Below are positions 27,952 through 36,309 of a DNA stretch of 64,000 nt, piece by piece. A program made the translations under genes and the position numbers. The notes beneath the pieces were generated by a model. The model saw only the letters and a list, made by a program, of their open reading frames with translations, ran no database searches and was not told the origin of the DNA. The stretch is from JBHFEI01 sp041928815 (GTDB taxonomy: Bacteria; Pseudomonadota; Alphaproteobacteria; Rhizobiales; Rhizobiaceae). The stretch is from the NCBI RefSeq assembly GCF_041928815.1, contig NZ_JBHFEI010000004.1, positions 248,001 to 312,000 of the forward strand. The letters run 5' to 3'. How positions within the stretch are numbered: the first letter of the stretch is position 1; each line of letters starts with the position of its first letter.

Positions 27952-28395
27952 ATGTCCGATCCGTCGCTCAACCGTTCCCTGATGGACGAATTTTCCAAGG
28001 TGAACCGCAAGCTCCGGGCGCTGTTCGACGCCCGGGTCAAGGAGCGCGGGCTGACGCTGGCGCGGGCGCGCGCCCTGTTCAGGCTGTCCGCCCGCGAGGC
28101 CTGCAACCAGCGCGAGCTCGCCGACGATCTGGAGATCGAGACGCCGACGATCGTCCGCCTTCTCGACGGCATGGAGCGGCAGGGCTTCATCGAGCGGCGC
28201 TCCGAACGCTCGGACCGGCGCATCAAGCAGATCCACCTGACCGATGCGGGACGCCGGGCTGCCTGCGACATCGAGAACCTCGCCGCGTCGATCCGGGCAG
28301 AGGTCGTCAGCGATATTCCCGAGGACGATATCCGTGTCGCCCTGCGCGTCGTCCGCGCCATGGGCGAAAACCTGCAGGCGATGGCGCGCGACTGA
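27952..28395 (+). CDS. MarR-family transcriptional regulator
   Basis: This 147-residue winged-helix protein has the MarR signature: CNQRELADDLEIETPTIVRL (recognition helix), then the wing ERRSERSDRRIKQIHLTDAG. Such dimers usually repress nearby genes and release DNA on binding phenolic or drug-like ligands, or on oxidation; the only cysteines are in EACNQ and ACDIE. No adjacent transporter or enzyme gene is an obvious target, so it may act elsewhere or on itself. It interrupts the usual rplI-dnaB neighbourhood on the opposite strand. Confidence 0.9.
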   Translation: MSDPSLNRSLMDEFSKVNRKLRALFDARVKERGLTLARARALFRLSAREACNQRELADDLEIETPTIVRLLDGMERQGFIERRSERSDRRIKQIHLTDAGRRAACDIENLAASIRAEVVSDIPEDDIRVALRVVRAMGENLQAMARD

Positions 28396-28436
28396 CGGAG
28401 ACTGTGCCGCGCCGGCCCGGGGAAGGACGCAGACGC

Positions 28437-28470
28437 AAAGGCCCGGGCCGATTGCTCGGTCCGGGCCTTT
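28437..28470. terminator. Strong bidirectional terminator
   Basis: A 15-bp stem (28437-28451 with 28456-28470, one G-T pair) closes a TTGC loop. It begins AAAGGCCCGG and ends CCGGGCCTTT, so each strand has an A-run before and a T-run after the GC core. It sits between the convergent marR and rplI genes and should stop both. Confidence 0.9.
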
Positions 28471-28490
28471 CGCAGCGGAAACGCGGACGA

Positions 28491-29066
28491 TTACTCGTCG
28501 TCGGCTTCGTATTCGGCTTCCGGGTTGAAGAAGTCTTCCGGACGCAGCGCGTCCTCGTCGACGCCGTAGATCGCGTCGGCCGAGGTCAGGTTCTCGCCCT
28601 GCGACTGGCGGGCGGCCTCGTCGGCCGAGCGGGCGACGTTGATCTCGATCGCGATCTCGACTTCGGCATGCAGGTGCAGCGTGACGGAATGCAGGCCGAT
28701 CGTCTTGATCGGCTGGTTGAGGTCGACCTGGTTGCGGGCGATCGTGAAGCCTTCCGCCGACAGGGTCTCGACGATGTCGCGGGCGGCGACCGAACCGTAG
28801 AGCTGGCCGGTCTCGCCGGCGGAGCGGACGACGACGAAGGACTTGCCGTCGAGCACTTCGGCGACCGACTGGGCTTCCGACTTGCGCTCGAGGTTGCGCG
28901 CCTCGAGCGTGGCGCGGTCCTTCTCGAAGCGGGCCTTGTTGGCCTCGTTGGCGCGCAGCGCCTTGCCGAGCGGCAGCAGGTAGTTGCGCGCAAAGCCGTC
29001 CTTGACGCGGACGACCTCGCCCATCTGGCCGAGCTTGGCAATGCGTTCGAGCAGAATGACGTTCAT
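28491..29066 (-). CDS. rplI: 50S ribosomal protein L9
   Basis: L9 binds 23S rRNA domain V and extends from the large subunit. The 191-residue protein has the N-terminal domain signature (MNVILLERIAKLGQMGEVVRV, GFARNYLLPLGKA), the long connecting helix and the C-terminal domain (GQLYGSVAARDIVETL). The tail of about 40 acidic residues (ending EYEADDE) is longer than in E. coli (149 residues), as usual in Alphaproteobacteria. It lies 25 bp after the DUF2232 gene. Confidence 0.96.
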   Translation of the reverse strand: MNVILLERIAKLGQMGEVVRVKDGFARNYLLPLGKALRANEANKARFEKDRATLEARNLERKSEAQSVAEVLDGKSFVVVRSAGETGQLYGSVAARDIVETLSAEGFTIARNQVDLNQPIKTIGLHSVTLHLHAEVEIAIEINVARSADEAARQSQGENLTSADAIYGVDEDALRPEDFFNPEAEYEADDE

Positions 29067-29091
29067 GATCTTTTTCCTTTTCTTGAGACTG

Positions 29092-30054
29092 TCATGCGTT
29101 GGGATCCTTCCCGATCGGCGTGATGGCGATCGCGCGGCGCGTGTCGCTGAGGCCGGTCAGGAGGAAGGCGATGGCCGGCAGCGTGAAGAGCAGCACGGAA
29201 AGATAGGCGAGCCAGAGCACCGGGAGGCGCCAGGGTTTTCCGCGCGTGCGGAAATGCATCACGGCGAAACCGGAGACGAGGAAGCCGGCACCGAACGTGC
29301 CGCAGACGAGCGCGCCGATGACGGCCGGGGTCCCGCCGAGAAAGGCGAGGATCAGGCCGGCGAGGAAGACGAAGATCGCATGCCGGCTCATCCTCAGCGC
29401 CGACGGCAGGTCGTCGCGCGGGCGAAGGCCCGTGCCCGACAGGCCGACGATGCGCGCGGCGACGTAGAAGGCGCAAAACAGCAGCAGCACCCAGATCGCG
29501 CCCTGCACCAGCGGCAGCGCCAGCGCGAACACGCTCTTGATCTGGACGACCGCGGCGGCATCGGGATCGTAGAGCGGCTCCTGCGTCTTCAGCGTTTCGA
29601 TCACCATGTCGACCATGCGGTCGGAAAGGCTGCCGTCATAGCCGATGATCGCCCCGGTGATGATCATGCTGAGCGTCACCAGGCCGCAGATATGAGTGAG
29701 GATGCCGGAGAGCGGATACCAGGCGAGTGCGTCGTCCGGGCCGCCGAGTTCGCTCGCCGGGCGGGCGAGGTTGGCGAGATGTCCGATCCAGGCGGCGGGC
29801 CCGAGGGTGATGACCACGATCAGAAGCGCGAAATAGGGCGAGACCATCAGGGCGGAGACCGCGCCGGCGACGAGGACGGCGGCGATCGCGGCGGCATTGC
29901 CCCAGCCGAGGCTCGCGATCAGCACCGGCAGCGCCGAGGCGGCATAGAGCATGACGGCGAAGCCCGACTGGCCGCTCGCCCCGAAGGAGAGGAAGGCCGC
30001 CGTCACGCCGGCAAGCCCGCCGGTCAGGAGCGATGTCTGGTTCACGCGGTTCAT
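29092..30054 (-). CDS. DUF2232 family membrane protein
   Basis: This 320-residue inner-membrane protein has about eight to nine hydrophobic spans and belongs to the DUF2232 family. That family is regularly encoded between rpsR and rplI in Alphaproteobacteria; its function is unknown. Recognisable segments are SALPVLIASLGWG near the start and LTHICGLVTLSMIITG in the middle. I start at 30052-30054 (MNRVNQTS); upstream codons to 30141 are open but lack membrane character. Confidence 0.82.
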   Translation of the reverse strand: MNRVNQTSLLTGGLAGVTAAFLSFGASGQSGFAVMLYAASALPVLIASLGWGNAAAIAAVLVAGAVSALMVSPYFALLIVVITLGPAAWIGHLANLARPASELGGPDDALAWYPLSGILTHICGLVTLSMIITGAIIGYDGSLSDRMVDMVIETLKTQEPLYDPDAAAVVQIKSVFALALPLVQGAIWVLLLFCAFYVAARIVGLSGTGLRPRDDLPSALRMSRHAIFVFLAGLILAFLGGTPAVIGALVCGTFGAGFLVSGFAVMHFRTRGKPWRLPVLWLAYLSVLLFTLPAIAFLLTGLSDTRRAIAITPIGKDPNA

Positions 30055-30173
30055 GTCGGTCGCTGTCCTGCCGTGGCAGTTAGGGGCGCCGCCTTTCGTG
30101 GCGGAGGGCCCCAACATGGGTCTTGCCGCGTTTGCGGCCATGGTCCGATCCGCGCCCGTCGCGGAAGGGAGGA

Positions 30174-30206
30174 GAGAGGCGGCCCGCCGTCGGAGGGCCG
30201 CCTCTC
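30174..30206 (-). terminator. Hairpin between rpsR and DUF2232 gene
   Basis: GAGAGGCGGCCC (30174-30185) and GGGCCGCCTCTC (30195-30206) form a perfect 12-bp stem with a 9-base loop, 54 bp after the rpsR stop. On the minus strand a pyrimidine run (TCCTCCCTTCC) follows rather than a pure T-run. It probably lowers expression of the DUF2232 gene relative to the ribosomal genes. Confidence 0.65.
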
Positions 30207-30259
30207 ACGCAGAGTCATCCGCCCGACCGTCGAGTCAGGCGGCGCGCGTCACGTCAGCT

Positions 30260-30508
30260 TCAGGCGACGACGTAGGGCAGCAGGCCGAGGAAGCGGGCGC
30301 GCTTGATCGCCTGGGCGAGTTCGCGCTGCTTCTTCTGGCTGACCGCGGTGATGCGCGAGGGAACGATCTTGCCGCGCTCGGAAATGTAGCGCTGCAGCAG
30401 GCGCACGTCCTTGTAGTCGATCCGCGGTGCGTTGGCGCCCGAGAAGGGGCAGGTCTTGCGGCGGCGGTGGAACGGGCGGCGGGCGGGAGCGGAAGAAACT
30501 TCAGCCAT
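30260..30508 (-). CDS. rpsR: 30S ribosomal protein S18
   Basis: S18 (82 residues) pairs with S6 on the 30S platform. The sequence is a clear match: RRKTCPFSGANAPRIDYKD, VRLLQRYISERGKIVPSRIT and KRARFLGLLPYV. Cys20 is the single remnant of the metal-binding set found in some S18 proteins. The gene follows rpsF by 12 bp. Confidence 0.97.
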   Translation of the reverse strand: MAEVSSAPARRPFHRRRKTCPFSGANAPRIDYKDVRLLQRYISERGKIVPSRITAVSQKKQRELAQAIKRARFLGLLPYVVA

Positions 30509-30520
30509 GGTCTGGTCTCC

Positions 30521-30973
30521 TTATGCGCGGTCTTCGCGCGGACGGCGCGGACGGTCTTCACGGTCGCCACGCGGGCCGCGGTCGCGATCGCCGAAGCCGC
30601 CTTCACGCGGGCCACGGTCGCCGCGGTCGCCGCGCGGACGGTCGTCACGGTCGCGCTTCTGCATCATCGCGGAAGGGCCTTCCTCGTGCTTCTCGACGGC
30701 GATCGTCATGTAGCGCAGGATGTCTTCGTTGATGCGCATCTGGCGTTCCATCTCGTGCACGGCCGGAGCCGGGGCGTCGATGTCGACCAGCACGTAATGC
30801 GCCTTGCGGTTCTTCTTGATGCGGTAGGTGAGGGACTTCAGGCCCCAGTTCTCGACGCGGCCGATCTTGCCGCCGTTTGCTTCGAGGACACCCTTGTACT
30901 GTTCGACGAGGGCCTCGACCTGCTGGGCGGAAATATCCTGCCGGGCAAGGAATACGTGTTCGTAGAGAGCCAT
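30521..30973 (-). CDS. rpsF: 30S ribosomal protein S6
   Basis: S6 binds 16S rRNA with S18. The first about 100 residues are canonical (MALYEHVFLARQDIS, NWGLKSLTYRIKKNRKAHYV). From about residue 108 the protein carries a low-complexity tail of Arg, Asp and Gly (units such as GDRGDRGPR and DRPRRPRED), bringing it to 150 residues. Charged tails are common in S6, and in E. coli the tail is glutamylated; an RGG/RD-rich tail is an alphaproteobacterial variant. The ATG overlaps the right arm of an inverted repeat. Confidence 0.96.
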   Translation of the reverse strand: MALYEHVFLARQDISAQQVEALVEQYKGVLEANGGKIGRVENWGLKSLTYRIKKNRKAHYVLVDIDAPAPAVHEMERQMRINEDILRYMTIAVEKHEEGPSAMMQKRDRDDRPRGDRGDRGPREGGFGDRDRGPRGDREDRPRRPREDRA

Positions 30974-31026
30974 GAGGCTTTGCCTTTCTTGCGTTTAACG
31001 TCACCCGGATCCGGCGCCAAGCCTCA
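30973..31026 (-). promoter_or_regulatory. Inverted repeat sealing the rpsF start
   Basis: TGAGGCTT (30973-30980 on the plus strand) and AAGCCTCA (31019-31026) are perfect 8-bp arms around 38 bases. In the rpsF mRNA the 3' arm runs into the initiation codon, so a stem would hide the start. S6-S18 autoregulatory leaders are known in several bacterial groups. Whether this one has the required CCG-containing bulge cannot be decided by eye. Confidence 0.4.
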
Positions 31027-31272
31027 ACGACTGTTCCTGCGGGGAGAAGACCCCGGTTGCAAGAAAGTGTTGTTCCAAGATGGTCGAGAGCGGAGACACG
31101 GGAGGCCGGACACCTTCTGGGTCCTGGCGGTCGCCGTCACCGGCAACCGGCCCTCCGTTCAGCCACCAGCCGAAGGACCGGGTGTTGCGAACGCCGCGCT
31201 TATACGGGTTTTCGCGGATTTGGCAAGGTGTCGGCGCCGAGATTTCTCGCGTCCGCGCCGGTTCGCCCTGTC

Positions 31273-32319
31273 TCAGAGCACCGCCGGATAGAGCCGGTGC
31301 AGCCGCGCGATGCCGTCGAGCACGTCCTTCGAGAGCGTGACGTCGGCCGCGCCGATGTCGGTCTTCAATTGCTCCATCGAGGTCGCACCGATGATGACGG
31401 AGGTCATGAAGGGGCGCGTCAGGCAGAAGGCGAGCGCCATCTGGGCGGGATCGAGCCCGTTCTCGCGCGCGAGGGCCACATAGGCGGCGACCGCCGGCTC
31501 CTGGAACGCGTTGAAGCGGTTGCCGAGATTGGTGTTGCCGACGACGAGGCGCGAGCCCTCCGGGCGCTGGCCGTCGAGATATTTGCCGGTCAGCAGGCCG
31601 GCGGCAAGCGGCGTATAGGCGAGCAGCCCGACCCCCTCGTGATGGGCGATGTCGGCCATGTCGAGGTCGAAGGTCCGGTAGAGGAGATTGTATTCGTTCT
31701 GTACCGAGACGACGCGGGGCAGGCCGAGGCGCTCGGCGAAGTCGAGCATCTTCATCGTGCCCCAGGCCGTGTCGTTCGAAAGCCCGACCGTGCGCACCTT
31801 CCCGGCCTTGACCAGCTCGCCGAGCTTCTCCAGCAGCGCCAGCATGTCGGCGGGAACGGTGTCGCGGTCCTGCGTGGTGGCGTCGTAGCTCCAGCTCTGG
31901 CGGAAATGGTAGTGGCCGCGATTGGGCCAGTGGAGCTGGTAGAGGTCGACATAGTCGGTCTTCAGGCGTTTCAGGCTGGCGTCGATCGCCTCGTCGATCC
32001 CTTCCGGCGTCGTCGGCCCGCCGTTGCGGATATAGGGACGGCCGGGTCCTGCGACCTTGCTGGCGAGCACGATGTCGTCGCGCCGGCCGCGCTTTGAGAT
32101 CCAGTTGCCGATGATCTCCTCCGTCAAGCCGTAGGTCTCGGCCGACAGCGGCGTCGTCGGGTAGAGCTCGGCCGTGTCGATGAAGGTGACGCCGTTCTCG
32201 ACGGCATAGTCGAGCTGCTCGAAGGCCTCGGCCTCTGTGTTCTGGGAACCCCAGGTCATGGTGCCGAGGCAGATTTCGGAGACGTCGATGCCGGAGCGGC
32301 CGAGCGGGCGATATTTCAT
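31273..32319 (-). CDS. Aldo/keto reductase, Tas-like
   Basis: This 348-residue NADP(H)-dependent oxidoreductase is of the Tas/YajO branch. The catalytic tetrad is visible: Asp48 and Tyr53 in FIDTAELYP, Lys88 in LASKVAG and His130 in LYQLHWPN. The branch-typical MTWGSQNTEAEA and the C-terminal cofactor segment SVIIGATSMEQLK are present. The physiological substrate is unknown. It starts at 32317-32319 and is divergent from fabD. Confidence 0.92.
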   Translation of the reverse strand: MKYRPLGRSGIDVSEICLGTMTWGSQNTEAEAFEQLDYAVENGVTFIDTAELYPTTPLSAETYGLTEEIIGNWISKRGRRDDIVLASKVAGPGRPYIRNGGPTTPEGIDEAIDASLKRLKTDYVDLYQLHWPNRGHYHFRQSWSYDATTQDRDTVPADMLALLEKLGELVKAGKVRTVGLSNDTAWGTMKMLDFAERLGLPRVVSVQNEYNLLYRTFDLDMADIAHHEGVGLLAYTPLAAGLLTGKYLDGQRPEGSRLVVGNTNLGNRFNAFQEPAVAAYVALARENGLDPAQMALAFCLTRPFMTSVIIGATSMEQLKTDIGAADVTLSKDVLDGIARLHRLYPAVL

Positions 32320-32399
32320 GACGATGGGGACCTTGGCGTCGGGCGCGGCTTGCGGCGGCTGAAAAAGCGCGCCGCGCGCCGGGGGATGGGTTCTGTCCT

Positions 32400-32420
32400 G
32401 GCGGCCGGGGGCGGGCCGCC
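32400..32420. other. GC hairpin in the divergent AKR-fabD gap
   Basis: GGCGGCC (32400-32406) and GGCCGCC (32414-32420) form a perfect 7-bp stem with a G-rich loop within the 290-bp gap between the aldo/keto reductase gene and fabD. Nothing else in the gap looks like a gene; TTGACG at 32515-32520 may be a fabD -35 element. Confidence 0.3.
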
Positions 32421-32609
32421 GGCGAAGGTGTGCGCCGCGAAAATGAGCGAGCCCCCGACGAACTTCAAGGGCAAATCTTGCGGCCTTGCGCCTTTCCGGC
32501 CGATTCCGCCGCTCTTGACGCATCGCGCCGGGGGTGGGAAGGGAGTGCGCATTTGGAAGAAACGATCATGGCGCGTCCGCAGCGATGCGCAGGGATGAGG
32601 ACGACCGCG

Positions 32610-33554
32610 ATGGCCATCGCATTCACCTTTCCGGGACAGGGAAGCCAGTCTGTCGGCATGGGCCGCGAGCTTGCCGCCGCCTGTCCCGAAGCCGCAGCCG
32701 TTTTCCAGGAGGTCGACGAGGCGTTGGGCGAGGCGCTCTCCGAGACGATCTGGAACGGCCCCGAGGACCAGCTGACCCTGACGGCGAACGCGCAGCCGGC
32801 GCTGATGGCCGTCTCGATCGCGGTGCTGAGGGTGATGGAGGCGCGCGGCCTCGATCTCAAGGCCCATGTCGCCTTCGTCGCCGGCCATTCGCTCGGCGAA
32901 TATTCGGCGCTCTGCGCCGCCGGGACTGTCTCGCTCTCCGACACGGCCCGGCTGCTGCGGATCCGAGGCAACGCCATGCAGGCGGCGGTGCCGGCCGGCG
33001 AGGGCGGCATGGCGGCGATCATCGGGCTCGAGGAGGCCGACGTCGAGGCGGCCTGCGCCGAGGTGCGCGACGCCGGCTTCTGCCAGATCGCCAACGACAA
33101 TGGCGGCGGCCAGCTCGTCATTTCCGGCGCGAAGGCGGCGGTGGAGAAGGCGGCCGCGGCGGCCTCCGCGCGCGGCGCCAAGCGCGCGGTGATCCTGCCC
33201 GTTTCCGCCCCCTTCCATTCGGCGCTGATGGCGCCGGCGGCCGAGGTGATGCGCGAGGCCCTCTCCGGTGTCGCGATGGCCGAGCCGGCGGTGCCGCTCG
33301 TCGCCAACGTCACGGCCGCGCCCGTCACCGATGTCGCGGAGATCCGGCGCCTGCTGGTCGAGCAGGTCACCGGCCGCGTCCGCTGGCGCGAAACGGTGAC
33401 GATGCTTGCCGGCGCGGGCGCGTCGACGCTCATCGAGGTCGGGTCCGGCAAGGTGCTGACCGGGCTTGCCAGGCGCATCGACAAGTCGGTGACGGGCGTC
33501 TCGATCCAGTCTTCCGCCGATATCGACGCCGCACTTTCGACCATCCTCGGCTGA
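32610..33554 (+). CDS. fabD: Malonyl-CoA:ACP transacylase
   Basis: FabD loads malonyl units onto acyl carrier protein. The 314-residue enzyme has FPGQGSQSVGMG at the start, the nucleophile Ser94 in GHSLGEYSA and the partner His near residue 203 in PFHSALM. I start at the ATG at 32610 (MAIAFTFPGQ), which has GAGGA 9 bp upstream; an ATG 15 bp earlier (32595) is possible. fabG follows after 27 bp in the same operon. Confidence 0.96.
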   Translation: MAIAFTFPGQGSQSVGMGRELAAACPEAAAVFQEVDEALGEALSETIWNGPEDQLTLTANAQPALMAVSIAVLRVMEARGLDLKAHVAFVAGHSLGEYSALCAAGTVSLSDTARLLRIRGNAMQAAVPAGEGGMAAIIGLEEADVEAACAEVRDAGFCQIANDNGGGQLVISGAKAAVEKAAAAASARGAKRAVILPVSAPFHSALMAPAAEVMREALSGVAMAEPAVPLVANVTAAPVTDVAEIRRLLVEQVTGRVRWRETVTMLAGAGASTLIEVGSGKVLTGLARRIDKSVTGVSIQSSADIDAALSTILG

Positions 33555-33581
33555 ACGGCCCCACGCAGAAAGGACATTGTC

Positions 33582-34319
33582 ATGTTTGACCTGACCGGCC
33601 GCAAGGCCCTCGTCACCGGTGCTTCCGGCGGCATTGGCGAGGCGATCGCCCGCATCCTGCATGCCCAGGGCGCGACCGTCGGCCTGCACGGCACCCGCGT
33701 CGAGAAGCTCGAGACGCTCGCCGGCGACCTCGGCGAGCGCGTCCATCTCTTTCCGGCCGACCTGTCCGACCGCGCCGCCGTCAAGGCGCTCGGCGAAAAG
33801 GCAGAAGCCGACCTCGGCGGCGTCGACATCCTCGTCAACAATGCCGGCATCACCAAGGACGGCCTCTTCGTGCGCATGAGCGACGCGGACTGGGATGCCG
33901 TCATCGAGGTGAACCTCACCGCCGTCTTCCGTCTGACGCGCGAACTCACCCATCCGATGATGCGCCGCCGCTTCGGCCGCATCATCAACATCACCTCGGT
34001 GGTCGGCGTCACCGGCAATCCGGGCCAGGCGAACTACTGCGCCTCCAAGGCCGGCATGATCGGCTTCTCGAAGTCGCTCGCCCAGGAAATCGCCACCCGC
34101 AACGTAACGGTTAACTGCGTCGCGCCGGGCTTTATCGAAAGCGCCATGACCGGCAAGCTGAACGACAAGCAGAAGGAGGCGATCATGAGCGCCATCCCGA
34201 TGAAACGCATGGGTGCGAGCGACGAAGTGGCCTCGGCGGTCGCCTATCTCGCCTCGAACGAGGCAGGCTACGTGACGGGCCAGACCCTGCACGTCAATGG
34301 CGGCATGGCAATGATCTAA
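33582..34319 (+). CDS. fabG: 3-oxoacyl-ACP reductase
   Basis: FabG reduces 3-oxoacyl-ACP with NADPH in fatty-acid elongation. The 245-residue SDR has TGASGGIG at 12-19, NNAG at 86-89, Ser139, Tyr152 and Lys156 (YCASK), and the FabG ending GYVTGQTLHVNGGMAMI. Position between fabD and acpP confirms the assignment. AGAAAGGA precedes the ATG. Confidence 0.97.
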   Translation: MFDLTGRKALVTGASGGIGEAIARILHAQGATVGLHGTRVEKLETLAGDLGERVHLFPADLSDRAAVKALGEKAEADLGGVDILVNNAGITKDGLFVRMSDADWDAVIEVNLTAVFRLTRELTHPMMRRRFGRIINITSVVGVTGNPGQANYCASKAGMIGFSKSLAQEIATRNVTVNCVAPGFIESAMTGKLNDKQKEAIMSAIPMKRMGASDEVASAVAYLASNEAGYVTGQTLHVNGGMAMI

Positions 34320-34587
34320 AAGGCATTCCGCGGTCGCGGGCAGTCCTGTTGACCGAGCCGCGGCCGGCGATTTTCGCCCTTTGCGGCGACATTAAACCGT
34401 GTTAAGCGGGCCGTGGCTGCGCGCAGTCGGCCGGAGCAGGGGCGGTCTGCGGCAGCCATGCCGGACGGGTTCCCGCCGCGCTTCCGGTTGCATGGATTGC
34501 CCGCTGGACCTTGTTGGTCTATCAGGCGTTAACAATTGGATGTCTGCCGGATGGCAGCGCCACCAAACAGGGGTCGAGGAATCCGAC

Positions 34588-34824
34588 ATGAGCGATATCG
34601 CAGAACGCGTGAAGAAAATTGTCATTGATCATCTGGGCGTCGATGCCGAGAAGGTTACCGAGGGCGCAAGCTTCATCGATGATCTCGGCGCGGATTCGCT
34701 GGATACTGTCGAGCTCGTCATGGCGTTCGAGGAAGAATTCGGTGTCGAGATCCCCGACGATGCCGCCGATTCGATCCTGACGGTCGGCGATGCCGTCAAG
34801 TTCATCGAGAAGGCCCAGGCCTGA
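34588..34824 (+). CDS. acpP: Acyl carrier protein
   Basis: AcpP (78 residues) carries the growing acyl chain on a 4'-phosphopantetheine attached to Ser37 in GADSLDTVEL. It is acidic and helical, as expected. It has its own 268-bp upstream gap after fabG, with a small GGCGA/TCGCC hairpin near 34370 and AT-rich stretches (ATTAAACC, GTTAACAATT), so a separate strong promoter is likely. Confidence 0.97.
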   Translation: MSDIAERVKKIVIDHLGVDAEKVTEGASFIDDLGADSLDTVELVMAFEEEFGVEIPDDAADSILTVGDAVKFIEKAQA

Positions 34825-35049
34825 TCATCTCCAAGCGCCGGGGTATTCCCGCCCCAGCTGCTCTTGAGACTTTCCCGACGATTGCGTCCCGCCTCGAGGC
34901 GTGACGCGCTGCGCTTGCCGACACGGCAGCGACAAGGATCCCGGCCGGATTTGAAGCCCTGACCAGGAGAGGCCGGGCAGGACGAGCGCGGACCGGCACG
35001 GCGGTTTCATGCCGGATTCCGTGACCGAAACGGAATGGAACACGGATTG

Positions 35050-36309
35050 ATGAGACGCGTCGTAATCACCGGCCTGGGCATGGTCTCGCCGCTTGGATGT
35101 GGCACGGACGTGACGTGGAGCCGCCTTCTTGCCGGCGGCAATGCGGCGCGGCGCGTCAGCACGTTCGAGGTCGAGGATCTTCCGGCGAAGATCGCCTGTT
35201 CCATTCCGACCGGCGACGGCTCCGACGGCACCTTCAACGTCGACCAGTGGATGGAGCCGAAGGAACAGCGCAAGGTCGATCCCTTCATCATCTATGCGGT
35301 GGCCGCCGCCGACATGGCGCTCGCCGATGCCGACTGGCATCCGAAGAGCGATGCCGACCAGTGCGCGACCGGCGTGATGATCGGCTCCGGCATCGGCGGC
35401 CTCGAAGGCATCGTCGAGGGCGGATACACGCTGCGGGACAAGGGTCCGCGCCGCGTCTCGCCGTTCTTCATCCCCGGGCGCCTGATCAACCTTGCCTCCG
35501 GCCAGGTCTCCATCCGGCACAAGCTGCGCGGTCCCAACCATGCCGTCGTCACCGCCTGTTCGACCGGCGCGCATGCGATCGGCGATGCCAGCCGGCTGAT
35601 CGCCTTCGGCGACGCGGACGTCATGGTCGCGGGCGGTGCCGAATCGCCGATCTGCCGCATCGCGCTGGCCGGTTTCGCTGCCTGCAAGGCGCTCTCCACC
35701 CAGCACAACGATGCGCCCGAAAAGGCCTCGCGCCCCTATGACAAGGACCGTGACGGTTTCGTCATGGGCGAGGGCGCCGGTGTCGTCGTGCTCGAGGAAC
35801 TCGAGCACGCCAAGGCCCGCGGCGCGAAGATCTATGCCGAGGTCGTCGGCTACGGCCTCTCCGGCGATGCCTTCCACATCACCGCGCCGTCGGAGGACGG
35901 AGACGGTGCCTATCGCTGCATGCAGATGGCGCTGAAGCGCGCCGGGCTCGATGCCGGCGACATCGACTACATCAACGCCCACGGCACCTCGACCATGGCC
36001 GACACGATCGAGCTCGGCGCCGTCGAGCGCCTCGTCGGCAACCATGCGGCGCGCATTTCCATGTCCTCGACCAAGTCGGCGATCGGCCACCTGCTCGGCG
36101 CCGCCGGCGCGGTGGAGGCGATCTTCTGCATCCTGGCGATCCGGGACAACATCGTTCCGCCGACGCTGAACCTCGACGCTCCCTCCGTCGAGACCGCGAT
36201 CGACCTCGTGCCCCATGTCGCCCGCCGGCGCGAGGTCAATGTCGCCGTGTCGAATTCCTTCGGCTTCGGCGGCACGAATGCCTCGCTGGTGATCCGCCGC
36301 TACGCCTGA
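35050..36309 (+). CDS. fabF: 3-oxoacyl-ACP synthase II
   Basis: FabF elongates acyl-ACP by condensation with malonyl-ACP. The 419-residue thiolase-fold enzyme has Cys170 in VVTACSTGAHAI, His in NAHGTSTMADT near 309 and His in SAIGHLLGAAGA near 346, the Cys-His-His triad. I start at 35050 (MRRVVITGLG); an ATG 15 bp upstream gives MEHGL first. A short ATTCCGT/ACGGAAT dyad lies at 35016-35036. A long inverted repeat follows the gene. Confidence 0.96.
   Translation: MRRVVITGLGMVSPLGCGTDVTWSRLLAGGNAARRVSTFEVEDLPAKIACSIPTGDGSDGTFNVDQWMEPKEQRKVDPFIIYAVAAADMALADADWHPKSDADQCATGVMIGSGIGGLEGIVEGGYTLRDKGPRRVSPFFIPGRLINLASGQVSIRHKLRGPNHAVVTACSTGAHAIGDASRLIAFGDADVMVAGGAESPICRIALAGFAACKALSTQHNDAPEKASRPYDKDRDGFVMGEGAGVVVLEELEHAKARGAKIYAEVVGYGLSGDAFHITAPSEDGDGAYRCMQMALKRAGLDAGDIDYINAHGTSTMADTIELGAVERLVGNHAARISMSSTKSAIGHLLGAAGAVEAIFCILAIRDNIVPPTLNLDAPSVETAIDLVPHVARRREVNVAVSNSFGFGGTNASLVIRRYA

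Noticed and set aside
28437..28470. The 34-bp hairpin as a mobile repeat
   Set aside because: Its A/T flanks, tetraloop and position between convergent genes make it an ordinary bidirectional terminator; no second copy was seen.
34392..34405. CtrA-like TTAA pair upstream of acpP (and another at 2810-2822)
   Set aside because: The spacers are 6 and 5 bases, not the 7 required by the CtrA consensus TTAA-N7-TTAA.
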